In this document: positions 52,980 to 64,000 of the stretch, piece by piece
Position numbering within the stretch: the stretch's first letter is position 1
Layout of the letters: each line of letters opens with the position of its first letter
Assembly (NCBI GenBank): GCA_036172665.1
Contig: CM069870.1
Location: forward strand, 70,928,212-70,992,211
From: Prosopocoilus inquinatus
Lineage: Eukaryota > Arthropoda > Insecta > Coleoptera > Lucanidae
DNA length: 64,000 nucleotides
Direction: 5' to 3'
The notes under the pieces: model-generated
What the model saw: only the letters and a program-made list of their open reading frames with translations
Told to the model about the DNA's origin: nothing
Databases searched by the model: none
Program-made: the position numbers and the translations under genes

Positions 52980-55910
52980 AATGAAAGCAAGCGAACACGT
53001 TGGGGGCTATATAGCCCGACAAAATAAAATTATGATGTAAAAGGGCGCGTCTCCTAATTCCCCTTTTAAATACAAGAAAAATTCGAACGTCTCTAGTGAA
53101 AGAAAGAAAACATATTGAGGGCTATATAGCCCCCTCGATCTATATACGAACGCGCTATGATTTATTTTTCTGACGGTGCCAAACACGTCCACGAACACAA
53201 TTAATATTTTACTACTTCAAGAGATAAAATTGATTTAAGTCGCTTAGCCCCCCAATTCATAACAGAAAATCGAGAGGGGAGGGCGGGAGGAGGGGGGTGG
53301 GGGCTAAATATAACAACTTAAGTGTCGATGTAAGCTGAATAGCACGAGTATTAAACGGACATATTAACGGTAGTGAAAAGATATAACATGAAAATAAAAG
53401 GATATCGGGAAGGACTGGGGTCGGCTACTTAGCCCTAAACCGCCGAACTCCAGCACTTGTTTTATTAATAATCTCGTCTGATTAGTTTGGTATTAATGTG
53501 GTAATGTGATAAATGCGTAAAAGCAATGAAGCGAACCGGCTTTGGCTTTGATCGAGAGACATTGACGAGACAGTTAGCCCCCAATTTCCGGTCAGTGCGG
53601 TAAAATCAGGTGTTGGGAGTACTTATCTTCTTCTGATTTCCTCTACATCGTAAAAGCATTGGACGGTTTTAAACTAGAGGAAAGGAAGCTGCTGTCCCCA
53701 ATTGACAAAATTGGGGGCTAAGCGACGTAAATGTCGTGTATAAAGTGGCCGAAACGCAAATTAAACGGAAAGGAAGTCAATTTCACATGCTATTGGTAGT
53801 TAAAAAACAATACACCGTGAAAATAACGAAATATCTGGGGAGGTGGGGGTTACATAGCCTTCAACCGCCGAACTCTAATGCTTCTCTTAATGTTCGCATT
53901 CAGCTGGTTTGGTTTTAATATCGTAATGACGTGATGAATACGACGACTTTAATCGAGAGAATGAGATAACACTGACATTGTTAGTTAGCCCCCAATTTCA
54001 GGTCGGTGCCCTAAAATCAAGGGCGGGGGACGAGGTACTTAAGCTTCTGATTTCCTCTATTTCGTGAAAGTATTGATTAAAAAAAATGGACAACTTCTAG
54101 TTAGAGGAAAGGAAGCTGTTGACATCACTTTGCCCACAACTGACTAAATTGGGGGCTAAGCGACGCAAATGTCGCGCATAAAATGGCCAGACCTCCCATT
54201 AACTGTTCTGATAGAAACAATTGAAAAAAATCCGGATGACTCTGAATTCACTTGGCTCCCGAAGGGGGAGGGGGTATTTTAGCCCCCAATTTTTTCTATT
54301 TCGTAAAGCTCAAACACGTAATATTAATAGCCACCTTCAATTTATGACATTGAGAAGAGCAATGAAAATTCGGATGACTTTGGGTGAGAGAAAATTAAAC
54401 TGTTGACTTCACATAGCCCCCAATTTCTGCTATGCCCCAGTCACATATCTTAAAAAGTAAGATTCAGTCCAGATGTTGGCAATACTGAAGAATTGTGTGA
54501 AGATTAGTTAAAACGTGCACCGGTTGATACTGAAGGAGCGGACGAAATTTGGAGGGGAGGGGGGGGGGGCTAAATGATCTTGGTTGACTTTCACATAGCC
54601 CCTAATTTTTGCTATGTCACAGATATTAAAGAACGAGATTAGATGTTGGCAAAACTGAAAAACTATGTGAAGCTGAAGAGGCAGTTGAAGTTGGGGGCTA
54701 AGCGATGTTTCAAGTAATGAAAACGAGAAAAAGACTTAGCCCCCAGTTTGTATGTGTATTAAAAAGCGAGGTCTGTTTTATTTTACAACGTTCGCATTAT
54801 TGAAAAACTGCTCGAAGATAAAGGGAGATATCAAGGGGCTATTTAGCCCCCCAATTTCAAAAGGTTTTGCCCCCAATATCTTATGCCCTGTATATTCAAA
54901 AGCGAAATCCATTTCATTCATTCATTCATCCTTACGTCATTGAGAGATGAAAGTATATAAGTGGCGATGAAATGATGAATGACTTAAACGAAAAAAGAGT
55001 CATATAGCCTCCGAAATTCGTCCACCATAGTCGTGGACATATTTATTAGCAAAATCTGTTTCAAAAATTGATGATATTAGAAAATTGGTTTTCAATGAGA
55101 AAAGGAATATCCAAGGGGATTGTATTGCCTCGAATTGTTTTTGAGTTTACATAGCCTCCAATTTTACATAGCCCTCAATTTTCTCTTCCTCTGCGTAGTA
55201 ATTAATGAACTCACGTTTTTGTCATTATGATACTGAAATTGTGTGTTCAAAGTATTAAAAGTAGTAAAGAAGAGATGGAAGAAAAGGACAACCATGGCAT
55301 CACTTAGCCCTCGAATTTCGCACGCCCCAGTCGTGGATATACGTATTGGTTGTTGATAGTGAAGAACGGCTTTTCGAGGAGAAAGGGGGAACACTCAAGG
55401 GGGTTGTTTAACCTCGATTCAAATGGAGTTCACGTAGCCCCCAATCAATTTTACATAGCCCTCAATTTTTTTCTTCCTGTATGTAGTAATTAATTAGTGA
55501 AAAACTGTTTTTCGAGAACACATCGGACGGATTGAAGGGTTGTTTACTTTTGAATTCCGTCGGGATTTACATAGCCCCCCAATTTTACGCAGCTTTTTCT
55601 GCTTCGATGTAGTAATTAATGTCATTTTGATATTAAAATTGTGAGTTCGAAGTATTAAAAGTAGTGGTGAAGAAGTGACGGATTGCTTTAAACGAGAGAA
55701 AAGGTTAATCACGGCGTTACTTAGCCCCCCCTCCCCCCAAATTCGTCCGCCCCAGTCTGGATATATTAAAAAGCGAGGTCTATTGACGAAAAAAGTTGAC
55801 GATAGTGAAAAACTGCTTCTCTACGAGAACGGGGTGGACTTAGCCCCCAATTCTATTGGAGGCTATATAGCCCCCAATTTTTTCTTCCTGTGTTTAATGA
55901 TTAATTAATT
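52980..55910. repeat. Array of TAGCCCCCAATTT motifs and their inverse
   Basis: TAGCCCCC followed by AATTT occurs repeatedly (e.g. about 53246, 53575, 53986, 54280, 54414, 54595, 54737, 54845, 55435, 55571, 55723, 55838, 55868). Its inverse, AATTGGGGGCTAAG, occurs at about 53709, 54150 and 54692. Two units of about 412 bp (from 53573 and 53985) are clearly tandem, with shared CTTCTGATTTCCTCTA and GAGGAAAGGAAGCTG blocks. GGGCTATATAGCCC palindromes lie at about 53004 and 53119. Confidence 0.8.
53275..53303 (+). repeat. G-run cluster with G-quadruplex potential
   Basis: At least four G-runs of three or more lie within 29 bases (GGGGAGGGCGGGAGGAGGGG and onward). It ends in a GGGGGCTAAAT motif. 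A similar G-rich run precedes GGCTAAATG at about 54553-54571. Confidence 0.8.
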
Positions 55911-56344
55911 AATATTTCATTCGGTATACGTTATGGTGGTGAATTTGTAAAAGCAATAAAAAAAGTGGGCTATTCTAAGACCTCCAGTTTTCTAACTCGC
56001 AACTCGCAAGGTATCCGACGCTCTCTCCTTTATAAGTCGATGGTCCCGATCGAAACTATTAAAAATAAACAGTTGGCATTACATAATCTGTTGATGATGA
56101 CTAGCCTACTTAAATCTAGCGAATACTAAATTATGAGTATGAACACTTTCAATGCACAGCCGAACCCGGTCGGAGATCTGTTTAACGAAAAGAGTTCTAT
56201 TGTGTAGTCAAAGAATTACAAAAACGAACAAAAAAATAAAGTTAAAGGTTAATAAGTACATGCCTTTCTCTCTTAAGTATGCAACGCTAGGAACCACTTC
56301 CAAGACACCGTGCTCCGAAATCCCTTTCCGCGCGCCACCCCCGT

Positions 56345-56750
56345 CTAGTGACTTCCGGCCGACCGTATCGTCGACGAGATGCAGTCCCATTCCATGGGGC
56401 GGGGGCGCAGGCAGATTTTGAACGGGTTGGGCGTGATGGTGACGCCGGTGTTGCCCTTCAGGCTGGGGAGCTTCTCGCCCTTGGGCACCGAGATGTCGAA
56501 CGTGTGGAGGAGCGACGAGAAGAACAGGAACATATCCATGCGGGCCAGGACTTCCCCGAGGCACATTCTTCGGCCAACGCCGAACGGCAGGAAGTACTCG
56601 GGTTTGGTCACTTTGCCCTCGGCGTTGATGAAGCGGGAGGGGTTGAATTTCTCCGGCTCGGTCCAGAGTTGGGGGTCCATGTGGACGGCGTGAAGGAGCG
56701 GCACTATTTGGGCGTGTTGGGGAAGGGTGTAACCGTTGAATTGGACGTCT
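56345..56750 (-). CDS. CYP18A1: CYP18A1 last coding exon (ecdysteroid 26-hydroxylase), 5' exons outside the window
   Basis: On the minus strand the exon follows an acceptor (TTTTGTCCTTCCAG, ending at 56751) and enters in phase 2. It encodes 134 further residues and stops with TAG at 56345-56347. Visible features are the DVQFNGYTLP segment after the K-helix, PEKFNPSRF (the PERF region) and the heme loop FGVGRRMCLG. Then come GEVLARMDMFLFF and the KLPSLKGNTGVTITPNPFK tail, which is characteristic of CYP18A1. In insects this microsomal P450 inactivates ecdysone and 20-hydroxyecdysone by 26-hydroxylation. Upstream exons with the I-helix and ExxR are not in the next 7 kb, so the preceding intron exceeds 7.2 kb. 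Unlike CYP306A1, no intron splits the heme loop. Confidence 0.9.
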
Positions 56751-56829
56751 CTGGAAGGACAAAAGCAATCTATGATTATTCGCTGTTTTCATCCGGTTGA
56801 ATTTTGAACAAAATATCGAATTCAACAGT

Positions 56830-59800
56830 TGAATTGAGATTCAATGAAGTTAAATTGACTTGAGTGCAAATTCAATGCAATTCAACTTGGTTTAGTAGTG
56901 AGAGCTGAATTGGGTTGAATAGAGTTGATAAATGTCTGAATTCAATTGAATTGGGTTCAAAACCTACTGAATTGAATTCAACAACCTGAATTTAATGAAG
57001 CTAGTAGTTGAATTCGGTTGAACATAGTTCGAGTTTTTGACCTCCACTGGAAGTAAATGACCGTTTGTATTCAACTGAATTGGCTCTGATGAAACTGAAC
57101 TGTTGGACTGAATTTGAGTTGAATGGGTCAGAGCAAGAGTTCAATTCAGCAACTTCAATTTAACAAAACTATTCCTTTGAACATAATTCGAAAACAATAA
57201 TTAAAGTTATGAACTGTATTTTAACGAAATGATCGTTTGAATGGACTTGAATTGAATGGAAAGTAATATGTACAAAACTATATTGAATTGACTGCATATT
57301 CAATCCAGTTTCGGTTTGGTTTATCACGTGAAATAAGTATTGAATTGAGTCGAATTGAGTTGATAAATAATTGAATTGAACTGTCCATTCACGATCACTG
57401 AAAACGATCGGCGAAGTCAAACAATTTGAACTCAGTCGAATCGGGTTAGAAAATTTCTTGAATTGAATGAATTCAGTGAAGTTAGTCGAATTCGGTTGAA
57501 TGTACACAGTCCGAAAATTAATTGAGTTTACAATCGAAACTGAAATATTCATTTGAATTTACTTGAATTGAGTTTAGTATAAACAAAAGTGGCGTAAATT
57601 AAGCGGATTTCTGAATTGAGTTAAAGAGAGCGTAATGGAGATTGAAGGATTCAATGTCTTTGGCGCGCGTTAAAATTTGAATCGGTACGTTAACATTCGA
57701 GTTCAATAGCTGAATTGAATTGAATTTCTTCATCGAATCGAGTTTATCTCGTCAAAGAGCCGAAAGCGTTTCAAAACTGACGAATTTATAGGTGAATAGA
57801 GTTGATTCTAAGCTCTTCAGTGGCTGAATTGAATTGAATGTGGTTTAAGCTCAATTGGATTCATACGTATTTGAATTGAATTTGATCGAATTGATCATGT
57901 TCAACGACGTTGTTCAAATTCAAATTGAGTTTAACGCGCTTAGTACCACATCAGTCAGTATGAGTTCTCACTTCAGTCGATTCAGAATCAACAAAGTGAT
58001 TGTGAATTTAATTTGAACTCAAACAGCTTGTTGAATTCAATCTCAATTCTATTAGTAGATATTAAGAAACTTTATTCATAAATTTATTCATTTCCATAAC
58101 ACGAGTTATTTAGAGAATTTAGTTGAATTGAGTTTGAAACTTAAGATTTCTCGAATTGAATTGAATTCAATACGGTTCATATCTGAAATGGACTCGAAGC
58201 GACTCGAATTGAGTTTGATGCTTACTGACTCTACTGAGTCAGAGCCCTTGAATTGGACTGAATTCAACACGTTCACATTTGAAATAAGCTCAAGGTGATT
58301 TGAATTTGCTTGAATTGGATTCGATACTTAACTATACTAAACTGGGGCTCTTGAATTGAACTAAATTTAACACAATCACATTTTAAATGAACTCAAGATG
58401 ATTTTCATTTAACTGAATTGGATTTGATACGTAATTATGCTGTACGGGAGCTCTTGAACTGAACTGAATTCAACACATTCGTACTTGAAATGAACGAACT
58501 CGAGATGACTCGAATTGAGTTTTATACTTAACTCCACTGCATTAAAGCCCTTGAATTGAGCTGGATTCGACATGTTTACATTTGAAATACGCTCAAGGTG
58601 ATTTGAATTTGCTTGAATTGAGTTTGATACTGTACTGAACTGGGGCTCTTAAACTGGACTCAATTCAACGCGATCACATTTCAAATGAACTCAAGGTGAT
58701 TTGAATTTGCCTGAATTGGATTTGAGACTCAACTATACTGAACTGGACCTCTTGAATTGAACTGAACTGAACTTAACACAATCACATTTGAAATGAACTC
58801 GAGGTGATTGAATTCAATTGAATTGGATTTAATACTTAATTATACTGTACTGGAGAGCTCTCAAATTGAACTGAATTCAACCTGTTCGCATTTGAAATGA
58901 ACTCGAGGCGACTTTAATTGAGTTTGATACTTAACTGCACTGAAATAAAGCCCTTGAATTGAGCTGAATTCAAGACGCTCACATTTGAAATAAGCTCAGG
59001 ATGATTTGAATTTGCTTGAATTGTGTCCGACACTTAACTATACTGAACTGGGGCACTCATATTGGACTACTGAATTCAACGCATTCACATTTGAAATGAA
59101 CTCGAGTTGATTTGAATTTGCCTGAATTGTGTTTGATACTTAATCATACTGTACTGGAGCTCTCGAATTGAACTAAATTCAACACGTTCATATTTGAAAT
59201 GAACTCGAGGTGATTTAAATTTAGTTGAATTGGATTTGATACTTGACTATACTGAACTGGAGGTCTTAGATTGGACTGAATTCAACCCGTTCACAATTAC
59301 AATTGAAATAAGTTCAAGGTGATTTGAATTTGCTTGAATTGGGTTTGATACTTAACTATACCAAACTTGAGCTCTTGAATTGAATTTGAACTCACACGTT
59401 CATATTTGAAATTAACTCAAGGTGACTTGAATTTGCTTGAATTGGATTTGACACTTAACTATACTGAACTGGGACACTCAAATTGGACTGAATTCAACGT
59501 GGTCACATTTGAAATGAACTCGAGGTGATTTGAATTTAACTGAATTGGATCTGAAACTTAATCATACTGTACTGGAGCTCTCGAATTGAACTAAATTCAA
59601 CACGTTCATATTTGAAATGAACTCGAGGTGATTTAAATTTAGTTGAATTGGATTTAATACTTGACTATACTGAACTGGAGGTCTTAAATTGGACTGAATT
59701 CAACCCGTTCACAATTACAATTGAAATAAGTTCAAGGTGATTTGAATTTGCTTGAATTGGGTTTGATACTTAACTATACCAAACTTGAGCTCTTGAATTG

Positions 59801-61340
59801 AATTTGAACTCACACGTTCATATTTGAAATTAACTCAAGGTGACTTGAATTGAGTTTGATACTTAACTCTACTGAATTAGAGCTCTTGATTTGGACTGAA
59901 TTCAACACGTTCACATTTGAATAAGCTCAAGGTGACTTGAATTTGCTTGAATTGGATTTGACACTTAACTATACTGAACTGGGACACTCAAATTGGACTG
60001 AATTCAACGTGGTCACATTTGAAATGAACTCGAGGTGATTTGAATTTAACTGAATTGGATCTGAAACTTAATCATACTGTACTGGAGCTCTCGAATTGAA
60101 CTAAATTCAACGCGTTCATATTTGAAATGAACTCGAGGTGATTTGAATTTAGTTGAATTGGATTTAATACTTGACTATACTGAACTGGAGGTCTTAAATT
60201 GGACTGAATTCAACCTGTTCACAATTACAATTGAAATAAGTTCAAGGTGATTTGAATTTGCTTGAATTGGGTTTGATACTTAACTATACCAAACTTGAGC
60301 TCTTGAATTGAATTTGAACTCACACGTTCATATTTGAAATTAACTCAAGGTGACTTGAATTGAGTTTGATACTTAACTCTACTGAATTAGAGCCCTTGAA
60401 TTTGACTGAATTCAACACGTTTACATTTGAATAAGCTCAAGGTGACTTGAATTTGCTTGAATTGGATTTGACACTTAACTATACTGAATTGGGGCACTCA
60501 AATTGGACTGAATTCAACGCATTCACATTTGAAATGAACTCGAGTTGATTTGAATTTGCCTGAATTGTGTTTGATACTTCGTCATACTATACTGGAGCTC
60601 TCGAATTGAACTAAATTCAACGCGTTCATATTTGAAATCAACTCGAGGTGATTTAAATTTAGTTGAATTGGATTTGATACTTGAGTATACTGAACTGGAG
60701 GTCTTAGATTGGACTGAATTCAACCCGTTCACAATTACAATTGAAATAAGTTCAAGGTGATTTGAATTTGCTTGAATTGGGTTTGATACTTAACTATGCC
60801 AAACTGGAGCTCTTGGTGACTTTAATTTGCTTGAATTGGGTTCGACGCTTAACTGTATTGAACTGGGGCTCTTGAACTGAACTGAATTTAACACAATCAC
60901 ATTTAAAATGAACTCAAGATGATTTTAAGTTAACTGAATTGAATTTGTTACTTAATTATACTGTACGGGTGCTCTCGAATTGAACTAAATTCAACGCGTT
61001 TATATTTGAAATGACTCGAGGTTAATTGAATTTAATTGAAATGATTGATACTTGACTATACTGAACTGGAGCTCTTAAATTGGACTGAATTCAACCCGTT
61101 CACAATTACAATTGAAATAAGTTCAAGGTGATTTGAATTTGCTTGAATTGGGTTTGATACTTAACTATGCCAAACTTGAGCTCTTGAATTGAACTTGAAT
61201 TCACACGTTCATATTTGAAATTAACTCGAGGTAACTTGAATTGACTTTGTTACTTAACTGTATTGAATTAGGACCCTTGAATTGAATTGAATTCGAAGCG
61301 ATCACATTCGAAATGAGCCCAAGGTGATTTGAACTTAATT
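56830..61340 (+). repeat. TTGAATTG satellite, about 105-bp monomers, with 510-bp higher-order units
   Basis: Monomers run like GAACTGAATTCAACACGTTC, ACATTTGAAATGAACTCGAG, GTGATTTGAATTTGCTTGAA and TTGGATTTGATACTTAACTA. From 56.8 to about 58.1 kb only loose TTGAATTGA-type sequence is present; clear monomers follow. The landmark GAACTGGAGGTCTTA recurs with its AGGTCTTA at 59261, 59679, 60189 and 60699, i.e. 418, 510 and 510 bp apart: higher-order blocks of four or five monomers. Confidence 0.9.
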
Positions 61341-61344
61341 GAAA

Positions 61345-61975
61345 TAGGTTTAAAATTTAACTTAATGAACTGTAGTCATTACGTTTACGTAATAGTTCTG
61401 TCTACTAAACGTGCACGTGAATTGACCTTGCGAATTGAGTTTGATCAGAAATTGGATCGAAGCGAGGTGTCGCACGCCCTTTCTTTAGATGGAAGTGCGT
61501 TCGCTCTCGCGCGGTGATCCTTGAAAGATTGGGTCAGTAGTCAAATTTGCACCTGCGAAAAAGTGAAAGTTCGCGGCGTACGCCTCTAAAAAAAGACGGT
61601 GAGTCGTGAACCCGCTGCTCATTCTTCGGGTTCAACGAACTCTCCGCGTGCTCGGATCTGTCTGCAGAATGCTGCCGATTTCTCAATCTCGTTTCGCAAG
61701 CCCGCGGCGGAATCGTTAATTATATCGGTCAATAATGTGCTTTTATGTAATTTACGAGATCGTAAACAAAAATCACGAAGTAACGGTCGATTGTTGTTGT
61801 GACTCACGTCCGATGGAAAAAATTCGTTCCGAACGATTCCGAGCGCGTTTCGTTCGCGGTTAACGCATAAATTATTGCGCCATCTGACTTGTAAATTAAA
61901 ACGCTCCGCGGTCTTGGCGTAATCCGATTTTCACGCCTGTTTGTATGCGCGCTCGTGATGTTTTCCAATTGATTA
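61345..61975. other. Unique GC-richer island between two satellite blocks
   Basis: Non-repetitive, with CpG-rich stretches (GTGCGTTCGCTCTCGCGCGG, GAGCGCGTTTCGTTCGCGG). Short frames on both strands (e.g. 61599-61802 plus, 61619-61807 minus) match no family I know. It may be regulatory DNA of CYP18A1. Confidence 0.35.
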
Positions 61976-61979
61976 GCAA

Positions 61980-64000
61980 AAAAAATTCAATCCAATTTAA
62001 TTCAAGACAGAAAACTCGTCAGATCAATTTATCCCAATTCAATGCGAAATTTTTGCGTAAATTTGACTCAAATTACGTAATTCAGTTGTAACAATATTGA
62101 ATTCCAATAATATTCAAGTCAATTCAGTTCAACTAAAACAATTTCATGTGATAAGTCAATGAAATTCTATTGGTTCTAAACGTGAGACCCAATTCAATCC
62201 AATCAAGTTGCGAATCCAACTCATTTTCCGACAGCATTTGGACAAAATTCAACTCACTCAATTCAGTTAACTAAAATAATCCGTAAACTCAATTTCACAC
62301 AACTAAATTCAGAAGCAAACTAGCCAATTCAAGTCGATTTAATTCAGGGCGATTAAGTCAAGTTCAGTTCAAGTTTCTACTCGATTTAAGTAAGCGTGAA
62401 TCAAACTTACTTTCCAGCTCAATTCATCCAGTGAAATTCAACTCAATTCAATGAGCTTAAAATCTCTCCCGACCGCATAGAATTCGTTTTACCCGTAAAC
62501 GTATTCAAACCAATTCAATTCAAGCGAACCTAACTCATTTTTCAGCAGCGCTTGATGAAAAATTCAGCAGCTCAATTCAATCAGATCAAATTTGACTCGA
62601 TCGCATAAATCTAAATTCAGCTGTAAACGTATTCAATTCAGTTCAAGTTTGTACTCGATTTGAGTAAACGTTAATCAAACTTACTTTCCAGCTCAAATCG
62701 TCTAGTGAAATTCAACTCAATTCAACGAGCTTAAAATCTCTTCCGGCCGCACAGAATTCGTTTTACTAGACGTATTCAAACCAATTCAATTCAACTCAAA
62801 TCTTCTTCAGATCAATTCATCCCAATTCAGGTCAAAGCTTGATACAATTCGTTCAAATTTAACTCAAATTAATTCAGTTGTAAATGTAATTCGGCTCAAT
62901 TAAACTGGCTTTCGCTCTACGTGTAGCAAATAAATTTGATATTCAATTAAGTTCAATCGGTTGTGAACGTGGAGCCCAATTCGCTTCAATCAACCTCAAG
63001 CGCATTTTCCGGCAGCATTTGACGAGAAATTCAGCTCAATTCAATTTAACTCGATCGCTTAAATCTAAATTCAGCTGCAAACGCAATAAATTCATCTCAA
63101 TTCACTTCAAGTTTTTTTTTACAATTTGAATAGACGATTTGAAGACGAAAAGTTCAACCCAATTCAATCAAATCAAATTTAATTCGATCGTATAAATCTA
63201 AATTCAACGTAAACGTATTAAATTCATCTCAATTCAGTTAAAATATTTTATAATTTGAGCAAACGTGACGAGAAATTCAACTCAATTCAATCGGCGGAAA
63301 TCCAACTCAATCGCATAGAATTCACGTTAGTGCGTTTTCAAATCGAGGCAATGCAAGTCAAGCTAAATCTTCTCCAGATCAATTCATTTCAATTCAATCA
63401 TGCTACGGGCCTAACTCATTTTCCAGCAGCGTTTGATGAAAAATTCAGCTCAATTCAATCAATTCAATCAACTTAAAGTTTAACTCGATGGCAATAAAAC
63501 TAATTTCACCTGTGAACGAATTCAAGCCAATTTAATTCAATTATTACATAGGGAATAAATTTGAATTTGAATTTGAAGACGATTAAGTCGAATTTCCTTC
63601 GAATCAGTTCATCTCAATTCTTGTATAACTTGAATAAATTTGAATTTCAATTGAATTCAGTTATAAATTCAACTCAATTCAAGCATTTGATGAAAAATTT
63701 AGCTCAATTCAGTCACATCAAATTTAATTCGATCGTATAAATCTAAATTCAACGTAAACGTATTAAATTCATCTGAATTCAGTTAAATTTTTTTGTAATT
63801 TGAGCAAACGTGACAAGAAATTAAACTCAATTCAATCGGCGGAAATCCAACTCAATCGCATAGAATTCACGTTAGTGCGTTTTCAAACCGAGGCAATGAA
63901 AGTCAAGCTAAATCTTCTCCAGATCAATTCATTTTAATTCAATCAAGCTACGGGCCTAACTCATTTTCCAGCAGCGTTTGATGAAAAATTCAGCTCAATT
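61980..64000 (-). repeat. TCAATTCAA satellite in opposite orientation, with a 545-bp unit
   Basis: The same word family appears here reversed: TCAATTCAATTCAA on the plus strand instead of TTGAATTGAATTGA. A long unit repeats at 545 bp: TTCGATCGTATAAATCTAAA at about 63184 and 63729, and CAGCGTTTGATGAAAAATTC at about 63427 and 63972. More diverged copies start earlier (CAGCGCTTGATGAAAAATTC at about 62546). It runs off the window. Confidence 0.85.

Larger units (their letters stand above)
56751..64000 (-). other. CYP18A1: Intron of CYP18A1 (runs off the window)
   Basis: The sequence upstream of the last exon holds only satellite DNA and one unique island. I see no other P450 exon on the minus strand. 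Confidence 0.7.

Noticed and set aside
56208..56825. 205-codon open frame on the minus strand
   Set aside because: Same strand as the CYP18A1 exon but another frame. It runs through the acceptor and has no domain, while the neighbouring frame has the heme loop.
61619..61807. Possible upstream exon of CYP18A1 on the minus strand
   Set aside because: The translated sequence has no P450 motif and no suitable splice sites were evident.

Overview
The window is arthropod nuclear DNA, almost certainly from an insect. It is AT-rich and intron-rich, with non-LTR retrotransposons, hairpin/MITE-like elements and many degenerate tandem repeats. Nothing in it is prokaryotic: there are no operons, ribosome binding sites, rRNA, tRNA genes or CRISPR arrays. 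The lineage call rests on two cytochrome P450 genes I recognise as ecdysteroid genes. The species cannot be named from sequence alone.

Genes. A complete CYP306A1 gene (phantom, ecdysteroid 25-hydroxylase) can be assembled on the + strand from six coding exons: 21724-22045, 43216-43361, 46867-47081, 47541-47792, 47870-48237 and 48300-48490. Splice sites and phases all agree and give 498 codons including the stop (497 aa). All P450 signatures are present. Intron 2 is about 21.2 kb. A TATA box, initiator and splice donor at 17188-17350 suggest an upstream untranslated exon. On the - strand, the last coding exon of CYP18A1 (ecdysteroid 26-hydroxylase, the inactivating enzyme) lies at 56345-56750; its upstream exons are beyond the window. 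A hormone-synthesis gene and a hormone-inactivation gene therefore converge tail to tail, 7.9 kb apart. Linkage of these two P450s is a known feature of arthropod genomes.

Layout. 0-7.1 kb: a three-armed hairpin element with a 5'-truncated non-LTR element nested in it, a second hairpin insertion with a 14-bp target-site duplication, a perfect palindrome, and a second larger non-LTR element on the - strand (about 4437-7035). 8-17 kb: consecutive purine- or pyrimidine-biased tandem arrays, including two with higher-order structure, and a decayed repetitive coding-like stretch. 17.2-21.7 kb: putative promoter, untranslated exon and repeat-filled intron 1. 22-43.2 kb: intron 2, a mosaic of at least nine unrelated tandem arrays, including a cluster of CTCF-like motifs and a broken copy of exon 3. 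43.4-48.5 kb: the rest of CYP306A1, with intron 4 built from tandem units that each carry the exon-5 acceptor region. 48.5-56.3 kb: intergenic T-rich blocks, convergent poly(A) signals, and an array of TAGCCCCC/GGGGGCTA motifs. 56.8-64 kb: an intron of CYP18A1 filled with a TTGAATTG-type satellite that reverses orientation around a unique island at 61.35-61.97 kb.

The main observations are the P450 pair, the exon-derived repeats inside CYP306A1 (intron 4 and pseudo-exon 3), and the CTCF-like motif array in intron 2. Most remaining open reading frames are low-complexity by-products of the repeats and are not listed as genes.
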